Assembly (NCBI GenBank): GCA_019747815.1
Contig: JAIEQJ010000026.1
Span: forward strand, 1-64,000
Direction of reading: 5' to 3'
Source: Hyphomonadaceae bacterium
Lineage (GTDB): Bacteria; Pseudomonadota; Alphaproteobacteria; Rhizobiales; Hyphomicrobiaceae
DNA: 64,000 nucleotides
A model generated the notes under the pieces. It made no database searches, was not told the origin of the DNA, and worked only from the letters and a program-made list of their open reading frames with translations. Shown here piece after piece: positions 1 to 6,752 of this stretch; the stretch's first letter is position 1; every line of letters starts with the position of its first letter. The position numbers and the translations under genes are program-made.

Positions 1-2
1 CG

Positions 3-101
3 ACCAGGCTGCAGGCGCTGCAGGTCAAGCAGCAGCTCGGCGTGCAGGCGCTGTCGATCGCCAACTCCTCGAGCCAGACGATCCTCTCGCTCTTCCGCTG
101 A
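3..101 (+). CDS. Flagellin, C-terminal end only (gene cut by window start)
   Basis: The first 33 codons in frame 3 read a flagellin C-terminus: a helical stretch with [18 protein letters not shown] and the terminal ILSLFR before TGA at 99-101. Flagellins polymerise into the flagellar filament, and this conserved C-terminal D0 helix packs in the core and is recognised during export. Only the end is visible, so size, start and paralogy are unknown. A strong intrinsic terminator follows directly, so this is the last gene of its transcript. The reading is confident because the last residues match the family ending closely; which flagellin paralogue it is cannot be told. Confidence 0.9.
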   Translation, partial: TRLQALQVKQQLGVQALSIANSSSQTILSLFR

Positions 102-123
102 GGGATCACACGGTTGGGCACCC

Positions 124-158
124 TTTGGCCGCGTCCTCGGGCGCGGCCAAAACTTTTT
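124..158 (+). terminator. Rho-independent terminator of the flagellin gene
   Basis: A perfect 10-bp stem (TTTGGCCGCG at 124-133 pairing with CGCGGCCAAA at 142-151) with an 8-nt loop is followed by a run of five T at 154-158. It lies 22 bp after the flagellin stop, which is the expected place. Confidence 0.88.
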
Positions 159-229
159 CAGCAGACCCGCACCAATGCGCGCGACGCAAAAGCCGCTTGC
201 CACGGTCGCCGACCGCAGACACAGGCCGG

Positions 230-454
230 TCAGCCGCCAAGCGCCAAGGTTGCACGCCGCAATTGCTCCTTGAGCGCCTCGGATGTCTGCTTCAAGTGTG
301 CGGCCTGATCGGCCTGCAGCTTCTGCGCGGTCTGCAAATCGGGATAGGGGCCGTGAATGTTGACCGAGCGAGCCTCGATTTCCGCCCGCACGAAATAGCT
401 GCCCCCGTCGTTGAACGTGTCCACGTTGGTTTGAATGGTCGTCTTATCGGTCAT
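230..454 (-). CDS. Small hypothetical protein, 74 aa
   Basis: Not recognised as a named family. The product is hydrophilic, has no signal peptide or membrane segment, and falls into a beta-like first half (FVRAEIEARSVNIHGP) and an amphipathic helical second half rich in Gln, Ala, Leu and Lys. The start is well supported: AGGAGAG lies a few bases before the ATG at 454. It sits alone between the flagellin terminator and the MFS gene, on the opposite strand to flagellin. It is probably a cytosolic small protein; no function can be assigned. Confidence 0.6.
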   Translation of the reverse strand: MTDKTTIQTNVDTFNDGGSYFVRAEIEARSVNIHGPYPDLQTAQKLQADQAAHLKQTSEALKEQLRRATLALGG

Positions 455-528
455 GCCGCTCTCCTGTCACAGCGGCGACAAGGGCAGCAAAGGAATTGGC
501 CCCCATCATGGCCGCTGTGGCTCCGCTG

Positions 529-1821
529 CTAGCCGGCGGCCCGCAGACGATGCTCTTGCCCGGCCACCACCCGCACCTTGCGCGGCGCCGCCAGCCAGAT
601 CGCCAGCATCGACACCAGGCTGGCGGCTATGCCGATCCAGAAAGCCAGCGTGTAGTTGCCGTAGGCATCAAACAGCGCGCCCGTCGCCCAAGGACCCAAG
701 GCACCGCCGCTGATCGCGATGAGCATCAGCGTGCCGAAAATGGTGCCGTAGTGCTTGCCCTGGAAAATCTCGACGACAATGGCGGCAAACACCGTTGTCA
801 GGCCATAGCCGAGCCCGCCTTGGGCGGCGATCATCACGTACAATAAAGCCGTGCTCGGGAAGACCTGCAGGAGCAGCAATGCCAGATAGCACATGCTGAA
901 ACCCAGCACCCCGGCCGTCCAAACCCACTCGCGACCAAGGCGATCGGAAACATGGCCGAGAATGATCTGGCCGGGGATGCCAAGGAGGCTGACGAAGCCC
1001 AGCGCCCACGCCGCAACGGTGGGCGTGAAACCGACCTCGATGAGATACTTGGTCTGGTGCACCTGCACGGCATACCAGGCGTACAGGCCACAGAAATAGC
1101 CGAGTGCGATCCACCAGAAGCGCTGGGTGCGCACGGCGCGTCCGAGCGTCCAGTCGACGGCTGCCCAGGCCGGATCGGCAACGTTGGAAGCCCGGGCCGC
1201 CGCAGCCGTTGCCGGCGCGGCGTCGCCGTCCGGCTGCAAGCCGATATCCTCCGGGCGCTTGCGCAGCAGCAGGTTGATCGGCGCCAGCACGACAAGCGCC
1301 AGAAGTCCCATCGCCCAGCACGCCGTGCGCCAGCCCGAGCTGTCGATGACGAGCTGCACGGCGGGCAGCAACAGGATGGACCCTATGCCCACGCCGGCAA
1401 AGGCGACGCCGGTCGCAAGCCCGCGCCGGCGGATGAACCAGTTGGGAAGAAAGAGCGATTGCCCCGAGTAGCCGAGGCAGACGCTGCCACCCCCGACAAG
1501 AACGCCAAGCGTTGCGTAGAGCTGCCAAGGCTCGGTGGTCAGCGGCGCCAACAGCAGTCCCGCCGTCAGGAGCAGCACGCCGAGCTCCATGACCGCGCGC
1601 GGCCCCACGCGATCCATCATGCGCCCGAGCAGCGGGCTCATCACCGCCGAGACGAGAAAGCCGAAGGAGAAGGCACCTGCCGTGACGGCACGGTCCCAGC
1701 GGAACTCATCAAGGATCGGCGGGAACAGCAGGGAGAAGGCCGTGCGCGCATTGACGCCGATCGCCATCGACACGAACACGACGGCGACAATCACCCAGCC
1801 GTAGAAGAAGGGAAGACGCAT
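529..1821 (-). CDS. MFS transporter, OFA-like
   Basis: A 430-aa major facilitator superfamily carrier with about 12 hydrophobic segments. The first begins at the N-terminus (FFYGWVIVAVVFVSMAIGV), as in the oxalate/formate antiporter-like group; the loop after segment 2 carries the MFS-type GRMMDRVGPR signature and the loop between halves carries GHVSDRLGRE. It should move a small organic anion or similar solute across the inner membrane by a proton- or solute-coupled mechanism; the substrate cannot be read. The open frame extends upstream to 1902, but the extra 27 residues are arginine-rich, not membrane-like, and would overlap the next gene, so the ATG at 1821 is preferred. It lies downstream of the NTF2-like gene on the same strand and may share its transcript. 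Confidence 0.85.
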   Translation of the reverse strand: MRLPFFYGWVIVAVVFVSMAIGVNARTAFSLLFPPILDEFRWDRAVTAGAFSFGFLVSAVMSPLLGRMMDRVGPRAVMELGVLLLTAGLLLAPLTTEPWQLYATLGVLVGGGSVCLGYSGQSLFLPNWFIRRRGLATGVAFAGVGIGSILLLPAVQLVIDSSGWRTACWAMGLLALVVLAPINLLLRKRPEDIGLQPDGDAAPATAAAARASNVADPAWAAVDWTLGRAVRTQRFWWIALGYFCGLYAWYAVQVHQTKYLIEVGFTPTVAAWALGFVSLLGIPGQIILGHVSDRLGREWVWTAGVLGFSMCYLALLLLQVFPSTALLYVMIAAQGGLGYGLTTVFAAIVVEIFQGKHYGTIFGTLMLIAISGGALGPWATGALFDAYGNYTLAFWIGIAASLVSMLAIWLAAPRKVRVVAGQEHRLRAAG

Positions 1822-1873
1822 GAGGGGACGCGACCTGTGAGAGAGCAGCACGAGACAACACGGCCGGGACGGC

Positions 1874-2473
1874 CTATAGCGCCCTCCCCTCCAGCCAGTC
1901 ATGACCTCGCACGTAAAGCGCCTGCACCTGCGGCCCCTTGAGACCTGGCATGTCGGGCTTCACCTTGAAGCCGATCTCGGTCTGCAGATACGCCAGGTGG
2001 CGATAGCCCTCGGGGAAGCGTTCGAGCAGAGCCTTGCTCAGGGTCAGCTTTGCCGCCGGGTCGACGGGGTCCATGCGATCCTTCTCGTAGATGGGCTGGC
2101 GCAACACGATGCCCCAGCGACCGCTGCGCTTCTCCAGGAAATCGTAGAACCGGCCGGTGCACACCACGTCGACCAGGACATCATGCACGGCGGCACGCTG
2201 CGAGATGGTCATCTTGGTCTGCGCAATGGCACGGCTGCCCGCAATATCGGCGGAGTGGCCGCCGAGGAAGTGCAGAATGCTGACCCCCTTGTCGAACCCG
2301 GCGCGACTGACGGCAATGAACTCCTCCGCCGTGCCCTGGAACCAGGTGGCCATCATCCGCCCGTCGTCGTGCCAGACCGTGCGAAACCGCTCCCAGTCGC
2401 CCGCGTCCCGCCACAGGACCCAATTTTCAACCAGAGCCCGGATGGCCAGCCGGTCCAGCGTTTCCTGATCCAT
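1874..2473 (-). CDS. SnoaL/NTF2-like domain protein
   Basis: A 199-aa protein of the SnoaL-like (NTF2 fold) superfamily. The pattern is a first helix with RLAIRALVENWVLWRDAGDW, then a conserved W-x-D-D-G-R segment (VWHDDGRMMATWFQG) and a curved sheet ending around FYDFLEKRSGRWGIVLRQ. These cone-shaped folds bind small hydrophobic ligands and serve as isomerases, dehydratases or non-enzymatic binders; the reaction cannot be told here. The C-terminal 60 residues are an extension beyond the usual ~130-residue domain. The second ATG at 2473 is chosen because GGAGAGG lies six bases before it; an ATG at 2488 is less well placed. The MFS gene lies 52 bp downstream, so this pair may transport and transform one compound. 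Confidence 0.72.
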   Translation of the reverse strand: MDQETLDRLAIRALVENWVLWRDAGDWERFRTVWHDDGRMMATWFQGTAEEFIAVSRAGFDKGVSILHFLGGHSADIAGSRAIAQTKMTISQRAAVHDVLVDVVCTGRFYDFLEKRSGRWGIVLRQPIYEKDRMDPVDPAAKLTLSKALLERFPEGYRHLAYLQTEIGFKVKPDMPGLKGPQVQALYVRGHDWLEGRAL

Positions 2474-2793
2474 GTCTTGCCTCTCCATCGCTCCGTATCA
2501 TCGCCCTCTCCATCGCCATGACCGACGATAATGCGCCGCCGGCGGCGGCGCCAACGCGAGATGACGGTGCACCATGGACCCGTGCGGCCCTGCAACGGGC
2601 GATAGTCGCACGCCGGCGAGCTGATGATAATATCGGCGCTGCCTGCCCGCAGAGGCTTGCGCCCAAGGCTGCAGGTCCGTGCTGCGCAAGCCAACCCGGC
2701 GCGTGCGAAGTCTGCTCCGAGGCTGTTCCTGCACCCCTCATGCAAACGCCCCGGCCGACGGCCGGGGCGCAGCTTCTCAAATCCCTGTCTTGC
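2474..2793. other. Intergenic stretch between NTF2-like gene and DUF1150 gene
   Basis: About 320 bp with no credible gene. It should hold the leftward promoter for the NTF2-like/MFS pair, although no clear -35/-10 was recognised. Its right end contains the terminator hairpin at 2747-2769 that ends the leftward hsp20-DUF1150 transcript. Several open frames here have arginine-rich shadow composition. Confidence 0.6.
2747..2769 (-). terminator. Terminator hairpin after the hsp20-DUF1150 genes
   Basis: A perfect 10-bp GC stem (CGCCCCGGCC / GGCCGGGGCG) with a 3-nt loop lies 25 bp after the DUF1150 stop; on the minus strand it is followed by TTTGCAT. The U tract is short, so termination strength is uncertain, but position and stem are typical. 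Confidence 0.65.
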
Positions 2794-3087
2794 TCAGTGG
2801 ACGCTGGCTATCTCGAGCTCGTCCCCCATCGCGTGTCCAACCGCGGCCTGGTGGCTGTCGGTCAACACCAGCGGCGTGCCGTCGGCGGCATGCAGCGCGT
2901 AGAGGTCGATGCCCGCCGGCAAGCCCTCGACGGCAGGAAACAGTTGCCGGGCTTCGTCGTGGGTCATCACCTTGATGTAGGCGACCTTGCCGCCTCCGAG
3001 CTTGGCGAGCTCGGTCATGCTCATGACGGGCACGGGCGGCGCCTCGATCTTCCTGCGCTTGGCAGTATTCCGGCTGTTCTTTTCCAC
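2794..3087 (-). CDS. DUF1150 family protein
   Basis: A 97-aa protein matching the DUF1150 pattern: MTELAKLGGGKVAYIKVMT, then GLPAGIDLYALHAADGTPLV, then a C-terminal HAMGDELEIASVH. The function of DUF1150 is unknown, but it is repeatedly found next to small heat-shock genes in alphaproteobacteria, as here (hsp20 stop 148 bp upstream). The preceding open frame reaches 3189, but that part has shadow-like composition; the GTG at 3087 has AAGGAG eight bases upstream and gives a family-size product. A later ATG (MSMTEL) is a less likely start. It is probably a cytosolic factor expressed under heat or protein-folding stress with hsp20. Confidence 0.82.
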   Translation of the reverse strand: MEKNSRNTAKRRKIEAPPVPVMSMTELAKLGGGKVAYIKVMTHDEARQLFPAVEGLPAGIDLYALHAADGTPLVLTDSHQAAVGHAMGDELEIASVH

Positions 3088-3235
3088 GACGCTCACTCCT
3101 TCTCGATCGGGGATTTGCGCGGCTCCCCTTTGGACAAGGCCGGCGCTCGTATGACACCAACCCTGTAATGGACCCCAAGTTCCCAGCATCTTCCCGCGAT
3201 TCGCATCCCGAGACTGTGGCAGGGAAGACCCAGGG

Positions 3236-3688
3236 CTAGAATTTGCCGATCTCGATCTTGCGCACCGAGCGCTCCGGCTCCCGTCGCGCCAGATCGATGG
3301 ACAGCAAACCGTCGCTCAAGTCGGCCGACCTAACCTCGATGCCATCGGCCAGCACGAACGTGCGACTGAACTGCCGCGCGGCGATACCGCGGTGGATGTA
3401 CTGCCGTGCCTTGTCGTCGACCTGACGCCCGCGAATGCTCAACTGGTTGTCCTCGACCGTGATCTCGATCTGATCGCGCTTGAAGCCGGCCACGGCCAGC
3501 GTGATGCGCAACAGCTCCGGCGCGTCTTGACCGCCATTTGGGCCGCCATTGGGACCAGTGCCGACAATGCGCTCGATGTTGTAGGGGGGATAGCCGTCGC
3601 CGCCGCCTTTGCCGACGCGATCGATCAGCCTCTCCATTTCCTCAAAGCCCAACAGAAGCGGGCTCGACAGCAGTGACATGCGCGTCAT
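3236..3688 (-). CDS. Small heat-shock protein, Hsp20/IbpA family
   Basis: A 150-aa alpha-crystallin-domain chaperone that holds unfolding proteins for refolding by DnaK/ClpB. Class A (IbpA-like) features: PYNIER at the start of the domain near residue 40, ITLAVAGFKRDQIEI, the core SIRGRQ, an arginine-rich IHRGIAARQFSRTF, and DGLLSIDLARREPE near the C-terminus. The C-terminal IEI matches the I-x-I motif that docks neighbouring subunits. One oddity is a glycine/proline/asparagine-rich insert (TGPNGGPNGGQD) just after PYNIER, where homologues have a short loop. The ATG at 3688 has GAGGAGGG in front of it; the longer open frame upstream is a shadow. A candidate RpoH promoter and structured leader precede it, and DUF1150 follows. 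Confidence 0.95.
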   Translation of the reverse strand: MTRMSLLSSPLLLGFEEMERLIDRVGKGGGDGYPPYNIERIVGTGPNGGPNGGQDAPELLRITLAVAGFKRDQIEITVEDNQLSIRGRQVDDKARQYIHRGIAARQFSRTFVLADGIEVRSADLSDGLLSIDLARREPERSVRKIEIGKF

Positions 3689-3788
3689 CTCAAAGCCCTC
3701 CTCAAGCGGCCTTGACCCGAACAATCGGCTGGCGGACCCCGGCTGGCCTCCGCTGCCCCAGCCCATACGCAGGCGCTGGTTGTGTTCG
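3689..3788 (-). promoter_or_regulatory. Structured 5' leader of hsp20, ROSE-like thermosensor candidate
   Basis: Three hairpins stand in series between the predicted transcription start and the hsp20 ATG: GGCTGG/CCAGCC at 3741-3746 and 3758-3763; CCGA/TCGG at 3717-3720 and 3725-3728; and TCAAG/CTTGA at 3702-3706 and 3711-3715. The last overlaps the Shine-Dalgarno GAGGAGGG (3696-3703), and an alternative pairing (CAAGGCC with GGCTTTG) would place the ribosome site in a loop. A row of stems ending at the ribosome site is how ROSE thermometers in front of rhizobial small heat-shock genes look. The canonical short U-U/C-G-C-U anti-Shine-Dalgarno strand is not evident, so this is an inference. Confidence 0.5.
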
Positions 3789-3794
3789 CCAACA

Positions 3795-3824
3795 AAATAT
3801 GGTGTTGAGCGGCACAACTTCAAG
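3795..3824 (-). promoter_or_regulatory. Candidate RpoH (sigma-32) promoter for hsp20
   Basis: On the minus strand CTTGAA (3819-3824) is separated by 14 bases from CACCATATTT (3795-3804). This closely follows the sigma-32 pattern CTTGAA / C-CCATNT with its usual spacing. It is about 107 bp upstream of the hsp20 ATG, leaving a leader of about 100 nt. It lies in the short divergent gap shared with the TSUP gene. Confidence 0.72.
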
Positions 3825-3847
3825 GAACGGGTCGGGAACGGGGGCGG

Positions 3848-4597
3848 ATGTCCACACCGATTGGGGACTGGGCGACGCTTGCCCTCATCTTGGCGGGCGC
3901 GCTGGCCGGCGGTTTTGTCAACGGCCTGACCGGCTTTGGCACGGCCCTCACGGGGCTGCCCATGTGGCTGCAGGCGGTCCAGCCGCTCATTGCCGCGCAG
4001 CTCGCGTCCGCCTGCTCCGTCATTGGCCATCTGACCACGCTGCCGGCGATCTGGCGGGCTGCCGATTGGGGCCGGCTCGCCCCCATGCTCATTGCCGGCC
4101 TCATCGGCGTGCCGCTCGGCACCTGGGTGCTGCCGCTCATCCCGCTCAACGCGTTCAAAATGGCCGTCGGCGCCGTCCTGATCATCTACTGCTCCTTCAT
4201 GCTGTTCGTCGCCGGCCGTCTGCGGCTCGCCGCCGGGGGGCGCGGGGCGGAGGCTGCGGTGGGGCTGGCGGGCGGCGTGCTGGGCGGAATCGCCGGCCTC
4301 TCCGGCGTCTTGCCCACCGTCTATGCCTCGCTCAAGGGCTGGCCCAAGGATGAGCGGCGTGTGTTCTTCCAGGCTTTCAACCTGACACTGCTCACAGCCA
4401 TGCTGGTGGCCAGCGCCGCGCAAGGACTGGTGGGACGGGATTTCCTGGTGGCGCTCGCCATCGCCGTTCCCGGCACGCTGGCCGGCTCATGGGCCGGCGT
4501 GCGCCTCTACCATCGGCTGGACGACCGGCGCTTCGACCGGGTCGTGCTGTTCGTGCTGCTGCTGTCGGGGCTGGGTCTGATCTGGTCCAGCCGCTGA
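3848..4597 (+). CDS. TSUP (TauE/SafE) family permease
   Basis: A 249-aa inner-membrane protein with about eight hydrophobic segments. The family repeat is clear: GGFVNGLTGFGTAL in the first half and GGVLGGIAGLSGVLPTVY in the second, the paired glycine-rich motifs of the TSUP fold. Members export sulfite, sulfoacetate or related sulfur anions, or import others. A sox island lies far away at the other end of the window; a link to sulfur metabolism is possible but not shown by context. It is transcribed divergently from hsp20 with 159 bp between starts. A G-rich stretch precedes the ATG. Confidence 0.88.
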   Translation: MSTPIGDWATLALILAGALAGGFVNGLTGFGTALTGLPMWLQAVQPLIAAQLASACSVIGHLTTLPAIWRAADWGRLAPMLIAGLIGVPLGTWVLPLIPLNAFKMAVGAVLIIYCSFMLFVAGRLRLAAGGRGAEAAVGLAGGVLGGIAGLSGVLPTVYASLKGWPKDERRVFFQAFNLTLLTAMLVASAAQGLVGRDFLVALAIAVPGTLAGSWAGVRLYHRLDDRRFDRVVLFVLLLSGLGLIWSSR

Positions 4598-4665
4598 GCC
4601 GGCGCCATACTTACGGTCGCTTTGCGCGCAAGATCGTACATGCCGGATCGGGGAGCTGTTAGCAC

Positions 4666-5337
4666 ATGTCGAAAATTCTCGTGCCGTGGGCGGCATCTGC
4701 CCTGCTCGGCCTGGGCGTCCTGGCCGTGCTGCCTGCGGCCGTGCCCGCGCAGGAGCGCACGCCGGATCCCAAGCCGGATGCGGCCGCGATGCCTGAAACG
4801 GAAGCCGAACGGAAGGAACGAGAGGGCCGCCGGAAGTGCGCGGCCCTGCTGTGCTCCACCCTGCACACCAAGGCGCCGGCCGACGGTCAGGTGGCCTGCC
4901 ATATCCAGAAAACCTGGCGCAAGGAGGCGCTGACCAAGATCCTGTCGCGCGGCAAGGTCTCCTGGCCCTGGGGCGATACGCGCTGCGCATCCGAGCTCAA
5001 ATTCGACCGCGCCATGCTCGTCAAGGCCATGCAGGAGCCCGATTTCGAGGCGCAGTTCGACACCTACGACATTCGCTGCCAGATCGACAACGCCAAGGAC
5101 AAGTACGACGTCACGGCCCAGCTCCGCCCGAAAGTCACCTTCAAGCAGGGCAAGGCCGTCAAGGCCAACCTGAACTGGGGCAAGATCGAGGCCCCGACTC
5201 TGGCCAAGAGCGCGCTGTGGTCGATCACGGCCGCCGACAATACCTTCGGGCTCTTGCAGAGCATTGCCGTCGACGACATCAACGAGTTCGTTGCGACCAA
5301 GTGCATGGAGGTGAAGGACGAGTGGCAGGGCAAGTAG
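4666..5337 (+). CDS. Hypothetical secreted protein with signal peptide
   Basis: Not recognised as a named family. The 223-aa product starts with a signal peptide (hydrophobic core WAASALLGLGVLAVLPAAV, likely cut after VPAQ), followed by a charged linker of about 35 residues. The mature part has six to seven cysteines (KCAALLCS, ACHIQ, TRCASE, IRCQID, TKCMEV), suggesting periplasmic disulfides, and an alternation of strands and helices. It lies 68 bp after the TSUP gene and 49 bp before another envelope protein on the same strand, so the three may form one operon. An envelope role is inferred; nothing more specific can be said. Confidence 0.68.
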   Translation: MSKILVPWAASALLGLGVLAVLPAAVPAQERTPDPKPDAAAMPETEAERKEREGRRKCAALLCSTLHTKAPADGQVACHIQKTWRKEALTKILSRGKVSWPWGDTRCASELKFDRAMLVKAMQEPDFEAQFDTYDIRCQIDNAKDKYDVTAQLRPKVTFKQGKAVKANLNWGKIEAPTLAKSALWSITAADNTFGLLQSIAVDDINEFVATKCMEVKDEWQGK

Positions 5338-5386
5338 CCTGGCTGCGGATTTTGGTGCGCTGCGTGACGGCCAGAGGGCGGCAATC

Positions 5387-6496
5387 ATGACGACGATGCT
5401 GCTCTTGCTGCTGAGCGCAATCTTGATCGGCACCGGCGTCAGCCTGATCTGGAGGGATTTGCACGGCAGGCGCCGCGATGCGTTCGTATCGCCGCGCGAT
5501 CCGAAGGCCGAGGCGGGGTCAGAGCCCGAGGTGGAGGTCACGATCTCGCGTCCGGCGATGCCGGCGCCGCCGTCCGAGCCTGCGCCAGCGGAAGCGCCGG
5601 CGCCGCGACGCACGCTCAGCGGCCAGTTGCTGGCGCTCGCAGCCGGCGGCCTCTCCGCAGTCAATCCGGCCGCAGTCAATCCGGCCGCGATCGATCCGGC
5701 CGCCAAGGATGAAGCGTTGCCGCGCCCCGACGCCGCACGCCCATCGGCAACCGCGCAGCAGTGGGCAGGGCTGCAGCCGATGATCAGCGCGGCCGTGGAA
5801 GAGGTCAACGCCGTCCTGGCCGGCGCGGGCGTGGCGATCGGCACCCCGGGGGAACCCTCGTGGGGCGCGAGCAAGGCCTACGGCTCGGATCGTCGCATCC
5901 TGGTCGGCGGCCAGAGCCTCGCCTGGCTGCGGCTCGAGTGCACGGCGGGCGGCCGGCTCTTCGCCCTGGTCAAGGCGCACGAGGACGGCCCGGCCGAGAT
6001 CGACAGCGACGCCAGCGCGCCGGCCTCGGGCCTGAGCGTCGGCCGCGTCAGCGATCTGCTCTCCGAATGCCTCAAGCTCACGGCGAGCCATGCCGTGCAC
6101 ACCAAGACCGATGCCGAGCAGCGGGCGAGCGAGGCGGCCTGGAAGGCGGTGGAGCCCGTAATCATCGCGGCGCTGAAGGCCGGCAACGGCGCCCTCTCGC
6201 AAGCGGGTGCCAAGTTCGTGCCGTTGGCAACGCCAGCCTGGGATGCGGGGCTGCGGCACCATCGCATGCCGGTGGCCGTGCTGGTGCTCGGCACCGACAT
6301 CGCACGCATGCACATCGACCGGCTCGACCAGGAGCTGGAGGTTGCCGTCGGCGTTCCCGACGCGCATCTGGCAAGCCTCGGACGCCGCGAGCGCATTGCG
6401 CTGGAGGGCATGACGATGCACGCGCTGGCCGAGCTGATCGCCGGCTGCGCCTGGCCCGCAATTGCGCGCTACCACGACATGCGCCAGCACACGTGA
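5387..6496 (+). CDS. Hypothetical membrane-anchored protein with Pro/Ala-rich linker
   Basis: Not recognised. The 369-aa product has one N-terminal membrane segment (LLLLLLSAILIGTGVSLIW, residues 4-22) followed by basic residues, so the bulk is probably cytoplasmic or a signal-anchored periplasmic domain. A low-complexity Pro/Ala/Glu linker (about residues 45-125) includes three copies of a five-residue repeat (AVNPA, AVNPA, AIDPA). The C-terminal 240 residues look folded: two similar halves start with WAGLQPMISAAVEEVNAVLAGAGV and WKAVEPVIIAALKAGNGALSQAG, suggesting an internal duplication. It follows the cysteine-rich secreted protein by 49 bp. Confidence 0.65.
   Translation: MTTMLLLLLSAILIGTGVSLIWRDLHGRRRDAFVSPRDPKAEAGSEPEVEVTISRPAMPAPPSEPAPAEAPAPRRTLSGQLLALAAGGLSAVNPAAVNPAAIDPAAKDEALPRPDAARPSATAQQWAGLQPMISAAVEEVNAVLAGAGVAIGTPGEPSWGASKAYGSDRRILVGGQSLAWLRLECTAGGRLFALVKAHEDGPAEIDSDASAPASGLSVGRVSDLLSECLKLTASHAVHTKTDAEQRASEAAWKAVEPVIIAALKAGNGALSQAGAKFVPLATPAWDAGLRHHRMPVAVLVLGTDIARMHIDRLDQELEVAVGVPDAHLASLGRRERIALEGMTMHALAELIAGCAWPAIARYHDMRQHT
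5657..5701 (+). repeat. In-frame 15-bp tandem repeat, three copies
   Basis: Units at 5657-5671 and 5672-5686 are identical (GCAGTCAATCCGGCC); the third at 5687-5701 differs at three positions. They encode A-V-N-P-A twice and then A-I-D-P-A in the linker of the membrane-anchored protein. The repeat keeps the frame, so copy number could vary without breaking the gene. Confidence 0.85.
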
Positions 6497-6554
6497 GGGC
6501 ACTCTGGCCTCGACCGGCGCGCGCCAGTTTCCGCCTGTGCTCCCGAGCGTCATC

Positions 6555-6672
6555 TGTCATCCCGGAATTGCGCGGCAAGCGCAATCTCCGGGACCCAGGG
6601 CCGCAAGCGATCGCGGTCGATGCGCAATCCCTGGGTACCGGCGCTCGGCCTGCGGCCTCGGCCGGCATGACA
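6555..6672. repeat. Palindromic intergenic repeat, copy 1
   Basis: Starts with TGTCATCCCGG and ends with CCGGCATGACA, with internal CGGGACCCAGGG and CCCTGGGTACCGG arms, so the whole 118 bp can fold as a long imperfect hairpin. It lies between two convergent genes. Related copies are at 43022, 45336, 46879 and 54850. Confidence 0.75.
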
Positions 6673-6724
6673 GCCAGGAGCACCAAGGGTTGCGTCCCCG
6701 GCCGAAGCACCCGCCCCTTTGCAT

Positions 6725-6744
6725 CCCCGGCCGAAGAGCCGGGG
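6725..6744. terminator. Terminator-like hairpin between convergent genes
   Basis: A 7-bp GC stem (CCCCGGC / GCCGGGG) with a 6-nt loop, followed on the plus strand by TCTTTG. It lies directly after the palindromic repeat and eight bases from the end of the leftward glycosyltransferase gene. The lack of a proper T run makes it a moderate call. Confidence 0.45.
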
Positions 6745-6752
6745 TCTTTGCC

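Noticed and set aside
468-519. 9-bp inverted repeat CACAGCGGC / GCCGCTGTG
   Set aside because: The loop is 34 nt and no T tract follows; not a convincing terminator or operator.
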